Below are positions 33,019 through 43,162 of a stretch of 46,031 nucleotides of DNA, one piece after another. The DNA comes from Arthrobacter sp. zg-Y238 (GTDB taxonomy: Bacteria > Actinomycetota > Actinomycetes > Actinomycetales > Micrococcaceae), in contig NZ_JANFLU010000003.1 in assembly GCF_024385525.1 (NCBI RefSeq), positions 1 through 46,031 of the forward strand. Reading direction: 5' to 3'. The stretch's first letter is position 1; every line of letters starts with the position of its first letter. A program made the position numbers and the translations under genes. Under the pieces are notes generated by a model, which had not been told where the DNA came from, made no database searches, and worked only from the letters and a program-made list of their open reading frames with translations.

Positions 33019-34494
33019 GTGTGGTGGTCTCTGACCGGTATTGACCTGGCTGGGTGGACTACCGGCGTGTTGACGGCGGTGGATTACGCGATCCGGATCA
33101 TTGCCCTGGGCATTGTGCCGGGCAACCGCCGGCCCACCACAGCAATGGCCTGGCTGTTGTGCATCTTCTTCCTGCCGATCCCGGGGATCATTCTCTTTTC
33201 ACTCTTCGGCAACCACCGGCTCTCCGAACACCGGGTCAAACGGCAGGCTGAAATCAGCCGACTGGTCCGTGAAAACACCAAGGAACTGGAAACCGAGGGC
33301 ACCAACTACGGCGGCCCCGAGTGGGTACTGAATGCCGCAGAACTCAACCGCCGGCTGGGCTCCTTTCCCACCCTGGACGGCAACAAGGTGGACGTGCAGC
33401 GCGACTACCTCGAGTCCATTGCGGACATGACCCGCGAAGTGGAATTGGCCAAGCGGTACGTCCATGTGGAGTTCTACATCATGGGCTATGACGCCGTGAC
33501 CCGGGACTTCTTCCAGGCCCTGAAGGACGCTGCAGGGCGCGGAGTCACCGTCCGGCTGCTTTTCGACCACATCGGCACCCTGCGCATCCCCGGCTACCGG
33601 AAGCTGCTGCGGGAACTGCGCAGCAGCGGCGTCCAATGGCGGCGGATGCTTCCGGTGGAGCCGCTCCGCGGGCGCTGGCGCCGCCCCGACCTGCGCAACC
33701 ACCGCAAAATCCTGGTGGTGGACGGGGCAGTGGGCTTCACCGGCTCCCAGAACATGGTGGAGCCGGCCTACAACAAACGCCGAAACCGCCGGTCCGGCCG
33801 CAAATGGGTAGAGCTGATGGCCCGAATGGAAGGGCCGGTGGTGGACGAACTCAACGTTGTCTTCGCCACCGACTGGAACGCCGAAACGGACGAAAACCTG
33901 GAACGCGAACTGGACCTGTACGAATCCTCGTTCAATCCCGGAGACGTCACCTGCCAGGTAGTACCCAGCGGCCCCGGGTTCAGCACCGAGAACAACCTGC
34001 GCCTTTTCGCGTCCCTTATTTACTCGGCCAGCGACCGCATTTCCATCACCAGCCCGTACTTCGTCCCCGATGACACGCTGCTTTACGCAGTGACGACGGC
34101 GGCGCAGCGCGGCGTGGACGTGGAATTGTTCGTCTCCGAAAAAGGCGACCAGTTCCTGGTGGACCACGCCCAGCGCTCCTACTATGAGGCGCTGCTGCGC
34201 GCCGGTGTCCGGATTTACCAGTACCCCAAACCGCTGGTGCTGCACGCAAAGCACTTCACCATCGACGAGGACGTGGCGGTGCTGGGGTCCAGCAACATGG
34301 ACATGCGCTCTTTTTCGCTGAACCTCGAGGTGTCGGTGATGATGTTTGACGGCACCATTGTGAAGCAGATCCGCCGCATCGAGGACACCTACCGGGCCCT
34401 GTCCAAGGAGCTCATCCTGGAGAACTGGGTGGGCCGGCCGGTCTGGCAGCGGTACATCGACAACGTGGCCCGGCTGACCGCGACCTTGCAGTAA
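33019..34494 (+). CDS. cls: Cardiolipin synthase
   Basis: A 491-residue membrane enzyme of the phospholipase D superfamily that joins phosphatidylglycerol units to make cardiolipin. Two N-terminal helices (residues about 15-34 and 42-63) anchor it. The two catalytic HKD motifs are His228-Lys230-Asp235 (NHRKILVVDGAVGFTG) and His409-Lys411-Asp416 (LHAKHFTIDEDVAVLG). The GTG at 33019 follows GGGAGGA by eight bases. It ends three bases before the convergent kinase-like gene, with no visible terminator between them. Confidence 0.93.
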   Translation: MWWSLTGIDLAGWTTGVLTAVDYAIRIIALGIVPGNRRPTTAMAWLLCIFFLPIPGIILFSLFGNHRLSEHRVKRQAEISRLVRENTKELETEGTNYGGPEWVLNAAELNRRLGSFPTLDGNKVDVQRDYLESIADMTREVELAKRYVHVEFYIMGYDAVTRDFFQALKDAAGRGVTVRLLFDHIGTLRIPGYRKLLRELRSSGVQWRRMLPVEPLRGRWRRPDLRNHRKILVVDGAVGFTGSQNMVEPAYNKRRNRRSGRKWVELMARMEGPVVDELNVVFATDWNAETDENLERELDLYESSFNPGDVTCQVVPSGPGFSTENNLRLFASLIYSASDRISITSPYFVPDDTLLYAVTTAAQRGVDVELFVSEKGDQFLVDHAQRSYYEALLRAGVRIYQYPKPLVLHAKHFTIDEDVAVLGSSNMDMRSFSLNLEVSVMMFDGTIVKQIRRIEDTYRALSKELILENWVGRPVWQRYIDNVARLTATLQ

Positions 34495-34497
34495 TCC

Positions 34498-35088
34498 CTA
34501 GCCGGGAATGTGCTGCGGTTCAGGCTGCAGCCGGGACAGGACGGTCGCCAGCGCTGCCCCGGCGTTCCCCCGCGGACCCACCAGACGCACGGTGAGATCC
34601 GCGGCGGAGGCGGCGTCGTCGTCGGCAGCCCAGCGGCGTTCCTGTGCCGCCCAGCGTTCCCAGTGCGGAGCGTAGGTGCCGCCGTCGCGTTCCAGTGCGC
34701 AGCGGCGGCGGACCGTTTCCTCACCCGCCACCCAGACCGTGGTGTCCAGCAGGGCGCGGGCCTCGCGGTGCCCGGAGCCCACGCCTTCGAAGACCACGAC
34801 GTCGGCCGGTTCGGTGGTCTGCCAGTCTTCGTAGCGGCCGGCATCCCAGTCCCAGGCCTGCCAGCGGGCGGAGCGTCCTTCGGCGAGCGGGCGCAGGATC
34901 TGCTCGCGGTAGTAGGTCATTCCCGATTCCAGGCCGTCCCAGCCCGGGTAGACATCCTCCAGATGGAACAGCCGCACGGAGCCGAATCGGGTCATGGCGG
35001 CGGCAATTTCGGTGGCCAGCGTCGTTTTGCCGGCACCGGAGAAGCCGTCCACGGCAATGAGCAGGGGCGCGCCGGGTTTAGCGGGCAT
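34498..35088 (-). CDS. Uridine-kinase-like P-loop protein
   Basis: A 196-residue P-loop phosphotransferase. Walker A is GFSGAGKTT (residues 15-23), followed by the acidic substrate loop FHLEDVYPGWDGLESGM, which resembles the uridine kinase/phosphoribulokinase group. A lid-like stretch RRRCALERDGG comes later. The substrate cannot be fixed; it could be a nucleoside or another small molecule. No clear ribosome site precedes the ATG. Convergent with cls and 63 bases downstream of the methyltransferase on the same strand. Confidence 0.75.
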   Translation of the reverse strand: MPAKPGAPLLIAVDGFSGAGKTTLATEIAAAMTRFGSVRLFHLEDVYPGWDGLESGMTYYREQILRPLAEGRSARWQAWDWDAGRYEDWQTTEPADVVVFEGVGSGHREARALLDTTVWVAGEETVRRRCALERDGGTYAPHWERWAAQERRWAADDDAASAADLTVRLVGPRGNAGAALATVLSRLQPEPQHIPG

Positions 35089-35151
35089 CGGGGGTGTTGC
35101 CCGTGCACACGGTCAGGATTCGGAACATTCCTTAACCCTAGCCAGAAAAGG

Positions 35152-35955
35152 TCAGGCCCGAAGAAGCAGCTCCCCGCACGGGATGAGGAACCAGCCGTCC
35201 GGGGCATCGGCCCACTCCCGCCAGCCGGCGGCAAGCTGTTCCAGCTGGTGACGGTCCGCCAGTCCGCGTTCCCGGGCCTGCTCGGCGAAGGCGGAGTGCA
35301 GTACGCGTTCGGACCAGGATTCCGCGTGCCTGCGCCGCTCTTCCGGTGTCGCGTAGAGCCAGTTGGAGGATGAGGGCGTGATCTCGGTGAAGCCGGCCTC
35401 CAGTGCCCATGCCAGCAGGTGCCTGCCGGCATCGGGCTCAGCGGAGTTGCCGCGGGCAATCTCCCGGTAGATCCGCATCCACTGCGCCAGTTCCGGTGTG
35501 GGCGGATGCCAGACCATGCCGGCGAAATCGGCGTCGCGCACCGCCACCAGCCCGCCGGGCTTGGCGACCCGGCGCATTTCCCGCAGTGCGGCCACCGGGT
35601 CCATCAGGTGCTGGAGCACCTGATGGGCGTGGACAACGTCGAAGGTTTCATCCGGGAAATCGAGGTCATAGACGTTCCCGGCAACAAAGGAGGCATTAGC
35701 GAGCCCGCGCCCGGCTGCCCGTGCACGGGCGGAGACAAGGACGTCCTCGGAGGAATCCAGGCCCACCACGGGTCCCGGTGCCGCAAGCGCCGCGAAGTCG
35801 GCGGTGATGCTGCCCGGGCCGCAGCCGACGTCGAGAATGCTTACTCCCGGCTGCAGTTCCGGCAACAGATACGCTGCGCAGTCCTGCGCAGTGCGGGAGG
35901 CATGGACGTCCACCACGCTGCGGTGATGGCCGTGGGAATAGGTTTCGGAAGCCAT
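35152..35955 (-). CDS. SAM-dependent methyltransferase
   Basis: A 267-residue class I methyltransferase. The SAM-binding motif I is ILDVGCGPGSITADF, motif II is VVGLDSSEDVLVSARARA, and FDVVHAHQVLQHLMDPVAALREMRRVAKPGG covers the post-motif region of the UbiE/MenG-like and Methyltransf_11 group. A C-terminal 110 residues form a cap with many tryptophans. The natural substrate is unknown. It has a weak ribosome site and is divergent from dnaK. Confidence 0.85.
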   Translation of the reverse strand: MASETYSHGHHRSVVDVHASRTAQDCAAYLLPELQPGVSILDVGCGPGSITADFAALAAPGPVVGLDSSEDVLVSARARAAGRGLANASFVAGNVYDLDFPDETFDVVHAHQVLQHLMDPVAALREMRRVAKPGGLVAVRDADFAGMVWHPPTPELAQWMRIYREIARGNSAEPDAGRHLLAWALEAGFTEITPSSSNWLYATPEERRRHAESWSERVLHSAFAEQARERGLADRHQLEQLAAGWREWADAPDGWFLIPCGELLLRA

Positions 35956-36029
35956 GGCAGGACCCTACCGTCAGACCCGCCAGTGAGGGGGAGGGTCGGC
36001 TGCCGTGTTCCGCAACCTCCGGGCACAGA

Positions 36030-36101
36030 GTTGAGCCGGATGCGCTCAAGTTTGTTGACAAAGAAGTGCTGCTGAGTAAAGTTGAGTGTAGAACGCTCAA
36101 T
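36030..36101 (+). promoter_or_regulatory. dnaK promoter with two HspR (HAIR) operators
   Basis: Two 21-bp inverted repeats match the HAIR consensus CTTGAGT-N7-ACTCAAG. They are GTTGAGC-N7-GCTCAAG at 36030-36050 and GTTGAGT-N7-GCTCAAT at 36081-36101. Between and over them lies a promoter with TTGACA (36055-36060), 16 bases, and TAAAGT (36077-36082). The second operator overlaps the end of the -10 box, so HspR bound here would block RNA polymerase. The regulator gene hspR is at the end of this cluster. Confidence 0.9.
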
Positions 36102-36103
36102 AG

Positions 36104-38083
<1,980 letters not shown>

Positions 38084-38085
38084 TC

Positions 38086-38730
38086 ATGCCGGCGGAAAAC
38101 GAGCACGGGAACACTCCCGAAGGTGAAGAGCCCGTAAACGGCCAGGACACGCCCGGCGCGGGCGAGACTGCGGATTCCGCCAACGGTGGCGCGGCAGGGG
38201 AGGAAGCTTCGGCTTCCGCCCCGGCCGCCGGGGCCGACGGAGATGCACTCTCCCAGGCGGAGCAGATCCTGAACAACGCCGACGTGCCGGCCCAGCCTGC
38301 CGCGTCCGGTTCGCCGGAAGCCGCGGAACTGCGCAACGACCTGCTGCGTCTGCAGGCCGAGTACGTGAACTACCGCAAGCGGGTGGAACGCGACCGCGAC
38401 GTCGCCCGGGAAATGGCCGTCATCGGAGTGCTGAACTCCCTGATGCCCGTCCTGGACGACATCGACGCCGCCCGCCAGCACGGCGACCTGGCGGAGGGAC
38501 CCTTCGCTGCGATCGCTACCAAGCTGGAGAACTCGCTGAAGACGTACGGGCTCAGCCGCATCGATGAGACCGGTGTGGAGTTCGATCCGAACATCCACGA
38601 GGCACTCATCCAGCAGCAGAGCGCGGACGTCACGTTCGATACCGTCACGCAGATCCTGAGGGCCGGCTACAAGTCCGGCGACCGGGTCCTGCGTGCCGCG
38701 CAGGTGATTGTTTCGGTTCCGGAACAGTAG
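38086..38730 (+). CDS. grpE: DnaK nucleotide-exchange factor GrpE
   Basis: A 214-residue GrpE. The first 75 residues are acidic, low-complexity sequence. A long coiled coil (LRNDLLRLQAEYVNYRKRVERD) follows, and then the beta domain with the family signature GVEFDPNIHEAL. It starts two bases after the dnaK stop. It is followed by an intrinsic terminator rather than directly by dnaJ. Confidence 0.97.
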   Translation: MPAENEHGNTPEGEEPVNGQDTPGAGETADSANGGAAGEEASASAPAAGADGDALSQAEQILNNADVPAQPAASGSPEAAELRNDLLRLQAEYVNYRKRVERDRDVAREMAVIGVLNSLMPVLDDIDAARQHGDLAEGPFAAIATKLENSLKTYGLSRIDETGVEFDPNIHEALIQQQSADVTFDTVTQILRAGYKSGDRVLRAAQVIVSVPEQ

Positions 38731-38738
38731 TTGTACCG

Positions 38739-38775
38739 TGTCCGGGGCCGCCGTAAAGCGGCCCCGGACATTTTT
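38739..38775 (+). terminator. Intrinsic terminator between grpE and dnaJ
   Basis: TGTCCGGGGCCGC (38739-38751) pairs perfectly with GCGGCCCCGGACA (38758-38770) around a six-base loop and is followed directly by five T (38771-38775). It starts eight bases after the grpE stop. Transcripts from the dnaK promoter should largely end here, unless read-through is controlled. Confidence 0.92.
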
Positions 38776-38867
38776 CCATCGGCAGGTCCCGCAGCAGGGG
38801 CAGCAGGCCCGGCAGCCGTGTTTTCACGGCAATGCAGCGGGATTCGCAAATGAGGAAGGGACACCAA

Positions 38868-39866
38868 TTGGCTAGTCAGGATTGGGTCGATAAGGACTTT
38901 TACAAGATTCTGGGTGTTCCCAAGGATGCGTCCGACGCCGACATCAAGAAGGCGTACCGCAAACTGGCGCGGAAGTACCATCCCGACCAGAACCAGGGCG
39001 ACGCCAACTCCGAGCGGATGTTCAAGGACCTCTCCGAGGCGTATTCGGTCCTCTCCGATGCCGAGGAACGCCAGCAGTATGACGCCATCCGCGCCATGGG
39101 AAGCGGCGCCCGGTTCACTGCCGGCGGCCCCCAGGGCGGCGGCGGCGCCGGCGGGGCGGGCTTCGAGGATATCTTCGGAGACCTGTTCGGCCAGACCGCA
39201 CGCGGCGGCGGCCGGAGGACCACCTTTAACGCGGGCGGCAGCAACATCCCGCCCGAATTCGCCGACCTTTTCGGCGGCGGCAGCGGCTTCGGCGGCGGCG
39301 GCTTCGGCGCCCCGCCGCCCACCAAGGGCGCGGACCGGACAGCCAGCACCACCATTTCCTTTGCCGGGTCCATTAACGGAACCGTGATCGGCCTGCGCGA
39401 ACCCAGCGGCGAAGTAGTGGAGGTCCGGGTGCCGGCCGGCGTCAAGGACGGCCAGAAGATCCGGGTGCGCGGCAAGGGCCAGCCCGGCGCCGCAGGTGCC
39501 GGAGACCTGATGGTCACCGTCCACGTCACGCCGCACGACTTCTTCACCCGCGAGGGCAACAACATCCGGATCCACGTTCCGGTCTCGTTCCCCGAGGCAG
39601 CCCTGGGGGCGACCATCGAGGTGCCTACCCTCACCTCCGATACCGTCCGGCTCAAGGTACCCGCCGGAACACCGTCGGGACGCACCCTGCGGGTCAAGGG
39701 CCGCGGCGTGCACACCTCCAAGGGCAACGGGGACCTGCTGGTGACTATCGACGTCGCCGTGCCCACCCACTTGAATAAGGACGCCCGGGAAGCCGTAGAG
39801 GCATTTGCCGATGCGACCAAGGGCGAGGACCCCCGGGTCGGATTGGCAGCAAAAGCACGGCTTTAA
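38868..39866 (+). CDS. dnaJ: DnaJ-family co-chaperone without zinc finger
   Basis: A 332-residue J-domain protein. The J domain (residues about 8-72) has the HPD motif in KYHPDQN, followed by a Gly/Phe-rich linker and the two C-terminal beta domains with [19 protein letters not shown]. The usual Cys-rich zinc-binding region is missing and the protein has no cysteine, so it is a class B, CbpA-like J protein. The TTG at 38868 is preferred: GAGGAAGGG lies seven bases upstream and the protein then starts [20 protein letters not shown] codons at 38832 and 38850 are worse placed. It probably forms a unit with hspR, 68 bases downstream. Confidence 0.94.
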   Translation: MASQDWVDKDFYKILGVPKDASDADIKKAYRKLARKYHPDQNQGDANSERMFKDLSEAYSVLSDAEERQQYDAIRAMGSGARFTAGGPQGGGGAGGAGFEDIFGDLFGQTARGGGRRTTFNAGGSNIPPEFADLFGGGSGFGGGGFGAPPPTKGADRTASTTISFAGSINGTVIGLREPSGEVVEVRVPAGVKDGQKIRVRGKGQPGAAGAGDLMVTVHVTPHDFFTREGNNIRIHVPVSFPEAALGATIEVPTLTSDTVRLKVPAGTPSGRTLRVKGRGVHTSKGNGDLLVTIDVAVPTHLNKDAREAVEAFADATKGEDPRVGLAAKARL

Positions 39867-39934
39867 CAGGTGGTTTCATCCGCCGGAGGGCGAACTTCCC
39901 GCGCTACCATTTCAACAGCAGTGAAGGAGGAACA

Positions 39935-40447
39935 ATGGGCATAGATGTCAATGCGCCTATTTTCGTGATCTCCGTTGCCGCTGAGCTCGCGGAAATGCAT
40001 CCGCAGACCCTCCGGCAATACGACCGGCTCGGGATTGTCCGTCCCAGTCGGGCGCCCGGCCGCTCCCGCCGCTACTCGCAGCGCGACATCGAACTGCTGC
40101 GAGAGGTCCAGAAACTCTCCCAGGAGGGCGTTTCCCTCGAAGGCATCAAGCGGATCATGGAGCTGCAGAACCAAGTCACCGGCCTGCGCCAGCGGGTTGT
40201 GGAACTCTCCACCCAACTGGACGAGGCGCAGCGGCGCACCCCGGACCGCAGCCGCGTCTTCGCTGCCGGGCTCGCCGGGGACGTCGTCACCCTCAGCCGG
40301 GGGCAGCGCCCGCCGGCCGCCGCGACGGCCGTTCAGCAACTGGGCCTGGTCTCGCTGATGGAGCGCCGAAGCAGGCTGCGCGCCCTTCCCGCCGGCAAGT
40401 CCGCCGAGCGGAACTACGCCGACGACGACTACGTGCAGTCACTCTAA
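39935..40447 (+). CDS. hspR: Heat-shock repressor HspR
   Basis: A 170-residue MerR-family repressor. The DNA-binding region is VAAELAEMHPQTLRQYDRLGIVRPSR with SRRYSQRDIELLREVQKLSQEG, followed by a coiled coil (MELQNQVTGLRQRVVELSTQLDEA). In Streptomyces and mycobacteria this protein with DnaK represses dnaK through HAIR palindromes; two such sites lie upstream of dnaK here. AAGGAGG lies seven bases before the ATG. The C-terminal 70 residues beyond the coiled coil are Ala/Arg-rich and less conserved. Confidence 0.95.
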   Translation: MGIDVNAPIFVISVAAELAEMHPQTLRQYDRLGIVRPSRAPGRSRRYSQRDIELLREVQKLSQEGVSLEGIKRIMELQNQVTGLRQRVVELSTQLDEAQRRTPDRSRVFAAGLAGDVVTLSRGQRPPAAATAVQQLGLVSLMERRSRLRALPAGKSAERNYADDDYVQSL

Positions 40448-40484
40448 GCGCCGGCCGCTGGTGTCCTTGTGACACAATGCCGGG

Positions 40485-41258
40485 ATGCCATACGAGGAAA
40501 CGCCGGTAGGCCAGGTCCAGGCGCTGTACCGCTATCCGGTCAAGTCCACCGCGGGCCAGGCGGTGCGAGCGTCCGCCGTGACCGGCACGGGATTGCAGCA
40601 TGACCGTCGGTGGGCGGTCTACACCGAGGACGGCGGCATCGCCAGCGGCAAGCGGACCCGGCGGTTCCGCCCGGTGCCCGGGCTGATGCAGTGGTCCTCC
40701 GTGGTAGAGGACAACAACATCCTTGAGGGGAACAACTTCCTTGATGACAACAGCGGCGTACCGCTGTTGCTGAGCCCCGAGGGCCATCGGTATCGAGTCG
40801 ATGATCTAGCCGCCGCCCAGGCACTGAGCACAGCTTTCGGCCGGGAACTGACCCTGCGGCCGGAAACCGGTGTCGGACACCACGACGAGACGCCCCTGCA
40901 CCTGGTGACAACATCCTCACTGACTGCTCTCGAGGGCCTGGCCGGTGGGGCGGTGGATGACCGCCGCTTCCGCGCCAACATCGTCATCGACACCGGTTCC
41001 CGGCCGGCGTTCTGCGAGGACGACTGGGTCGGCGCCGAGCTGGTCCTCGGAGGCGAGGTTGTGCTGCGGCTGGGGGAGGGGATGCCGCGCTGCGTAATGA
41101 TCGACCAGGCGCAGGCCGGTGTCCCGGCAGGAACCAAAGCCCTCAAGCTGCTCGGCAGTTCCCACTCCGCGGAGTTCGGTCTGCAGGCGCACGTAGTGCG
41201 GACCGGAATGCTGCGGGTGGGAGATGCCGTTGTCCTCCGCCGCAGCAGGACCGCATAA
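40485..41258 (+). CDS. MOSC-domain protein
   Basis: A 257-residue protein with an N-terminal beta-barrel (LYRYPVKSTAGQAV, residues about 14-27) and a MOSC domain. The MOSC domain has RFRANIVIDT and the conserved cysteine Cys203 in GEGMPRCVMIDQ, which binds molybdenum cofactor sulfur in YcbX and mARC relatives. It may reduce N-hydroxylated compounds. No flavin or ferredoxin domain is fused. It is a stand-alone gene that ends convergently with the reductase gene. Confidence 0.87.
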   Translation: MPYEETPVGQVQALYRYPVKSTAGQAVRASAVTGTGLQHDRRWAVYTEDGGIASGKRTRRFRPVPGLMQWSSVVEDNNILEGNNFLDDNSGVPLLLSPEGHRYRVDDLAAAQALSTAFGRELTLRPETGVGHHDETPLHLVTTSSLTALEGLAGGAVDDRRFRANIVIDTGSRPAFCEDDWVGAELVLGGEVVLRLGEGMPRCVMIDQAQAGVPAGTKALKLLGSSHSAEFGLQAHVVRTGMLRVGDAVVLRRSRTA

Positions 41259-41276
41259 CGTCGCGTGCAGCCCCGG

Positions 41277-41903
41277 TCAGGACCCCATGACTCCGGTTGC
41301 GGGGGCCGGTCCCGCCCAGCCGTAGCGCAGGAGCACGGCTCCATTTTCCGAAGCGGCTGAAGCTTCGAGCAGTTTCAGTTCTGCGGGCGGCCCGTCCGGA
41401 GGAAACAGGCGCTTCCCGGGGCCGAGAACTACGGGATACACCCACAGGTTCAGGGAGTCGAACATACCGCCCGCCACCAGAGTGCGGGCGAAATCGATGC
41501 TCCCGATGACGTGGACGTCCTGGTGTCGCGCCCGTAAGCCTGCCACCGCGTCCGCCAGGTCCCCCTCGAGGTGGTGCGAGTCCCGCCATCGGCCCAGATC
41601 CGGGGTTCCCCGGGACACGACGTATTTGGGGATGGAGTCAAACTTGCGTGCAATGTCGGAGTTGCCACCGTCCAGCTGGTGAGGCCAGTAGTCGGCGAAG
41701 ATGTCGTAGGTCTTCCGGCCCAGCAGCAGTGCGTCCATGGAGGAGATGCCCTCGTCCACCTGCGCTCCCACGGTTTCGTCGAACAGGGGAGCCTGCCAGC
41801 CACCGTAGGCGAAGCCGGCCTCCGGGTCTTCCTCCGGGCCGCCCGGAGCCTGGGCGACGCCGTCGAGGGTCATAAAAAGATCGATGGAAACGCGGCCGGC
41901 CAT
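41277..41903 (-). CDS. RibD/DHFR-like reductase
   Basis: A 208-residue protein of the dihydrofolate reductase fold, RibD C-terminal family. VSIDLFMTLDGVAQAPGG at the N-terminus, MDALLLGRKTYDIFADYWP and VIGSIDFARTLVAGGMFDSLNLWVYPVVLG are typical of the YwjB/YyaP-like NADPH-dependent members of unknown substrate. GGGAGGG lies just before the ATG at 41903; a longer frame to 41948 is not supported. The stretch upstream, 41904-42158, holds no gene; TGACAGG (41939-41945) and CCTGTCA (41972-41978) form a possible operator. Confidence 0.87.
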   Translation of the reverse strand: MAGRVSIDLFMTLDGVAQAPGGPEEDPEAGFAYGGWQAPLFDETVGAQVDEGISSMDALLLGRKTYDIFADYWPHQLDGGNSDIARKFDSIPKYVVSRGTPDLGRWRDSHHLEGDLADAVAGLRARHQDVHVIGSIDFARTLVAGGMFDSLNLWVYPVVLGPGKRLFPPDGPPAELKLLEASAASENGAVLLRYGWAGPAPATGVMGS

Positions 41904-42158
41904 GGTGCCCTCCCGTTGGTTGCGGCACTTGGTGACGGTGACAGGCACCAGGCTCGCGACGCGGCGTTGTACCTGTCAACAGAAGCGGCGGCATCCTCCG
42001 CCCGGCGCACTGATCCGCCGTCGCAGCACGGCGTCCCACCCGGTGGGGTCTCTGTTGCCCTCCGGGACCTCAGCTGTAACAGCAGCACCACTTAGTGGGA
42101 CCCTGTGCACGCAGACCGGCCGACGGCATCCACCGGCCCCGCGGGTTCCTGCTGCTGC

Positions 42159-43157
42159 TCAGCGCCGGGCGTCGGCACCCGGGCGAAGACGGATGAGGCG
42201 CTGCGGCCCGTCGTCGTCCAGCTCCACCAGGTCGCCGTGCGAGGACAGGAAGTCGGTGAAGGACCGGAAGCCCAGCGGCTTCTCGTTGAAGGCCGGGTCC
42301 ATCCGGCGCATCTGGTTCTTGACCGTGCCCGTGTTGAGCCACTCGTCGGCGTCGCCCTTCGCATGGCCGATCTGCAGGGCCCGTACGAGGAGTTCCGTTG
42401 CGAGGACACCCGGGTCGACGTCGTCGGCGGGTTCCGGCTCCTCAAACCCGGCCTGTCCCGTGTGCGAGAACATGGGAACGGTGGTGAGCCTGCGGGCAGG
42501 GGCCGGATCGGGCTGCGAATCCGTCGGTGCATCAGTCTTTTTGGCGGCAGTATCCGCCGCGGCCGGAGCGGCGGCTGCTGCTTCAATCCCGGGAAGCGAG
42601 TCGTAATCCTCGAATTCGTCGCAGGCCGCAGCGAGGGAAGTGCTGGTTGACCCGGCAACGCCGATGCCGACGACGAAGCGCCCGAGCCGCTTGGACTTCT
42701 GCGCGAGGGCAATGTAGTCGCTGTCGCCGGCGACGATGATGACGTGGGTCAGGTCTGGCAGGCGGAAGAGGTCTTCGACTACGTCCACGGCGAGGCGGAT
42801 GTCCGCCCCGTTCTTGGTTCCGCGCGTGGTGGTGGTGAACAGCTGCGTGAGGTCCACTGCCCGGGACATCAGCTGGCGCTGGTAACTCGCGTTCACCGGT
42901 ACCGACCAGTCGGCATAGGCGCGGTTGACCACCAGGGTGCCGAAGGAAGCGGCGAAATCGATAATGGCGTTGAAGTCCACCGTCGCTGCAGTGAGCTTGG
43001 CGGCAACTTCGGGATCGGCCTCGCGGTTCGTCCGGTCGAAATTCCGGATCCCGTCACGCTGGAACGCGTTGCGGCCATGCAACTGCTGATAGCGCGAGAT
43101 GACAATGTTGTCGAAGTCGATGTAGAGGCCGACACGTGCGTCGTTCGGTTCAGTCAT
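42159..43157 (-). CDS. NYN-domain putative ribonuclease with LOTUS-like domain
   Basis: A 332-residue protein. Residues 8-185 form a NYN (PIN-like) nuclease domain: the acidic metal site includes Asp14 and Asp16 (LYIDFDN), Asp119 and Asp125 (GADIRLAVD), and Asp145 and Asp147 (VAGDSDY). A Pro/Ala linker follows. Residues about 250-330 resemble an OST-HTH/LOTUS RNA-binding domain, with LLVRALQIGHAKG, TVKNQMRRMDPAFNEK and GFRSFTDFLSSHGDLVELD. It begins five bases after the trmB stop, and its ribosome site (AAGGA) lies inside the trmB 3' end. A role in tRNA or other RNA turnover is inference from fold and neighbour. Confidence 0.85.
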   Translation of the reverse strand: MTEPNDARVGLYIDFDNIVISRYQQLHGRNAFQRDGIRNFDRTNREADPEVAAKLTAATVDFNAIIDFAASFGTLVVNRAYADWSVPVNASYQRQLMSRAVDLTQLFTTTTRGTKNGADIRLAVDVVEDLFRLPDLTHVIIVAGDSDYIALAQKSKRLGRFVVGIGVAGSTSTSLAAACDEFEDYDSLPGIEAAAAAPAAADTAAKKTDAPTDSQPDPAPARRLTTVPMFSHTGQAGFEEPEPADDVDPGVLATELLVRALQIGHAKGDADEWLNTGTVKNQMRRMDPAFNEKPLGFRSFTDFLSSHGDLVELDDDGPQRLIRLRPGADARR

Positions 43158-43162
43158 GGTTC

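Noticed and set aside
41939-41978. TGACAGG/CCTGTCA inverted repeat as a defined operator for the reductase gene
   Set aside because: The arms are only 7 bp and 26 bases apart, and no regulator or promoter is recognisable beside them. I mention it only in the gene entry.
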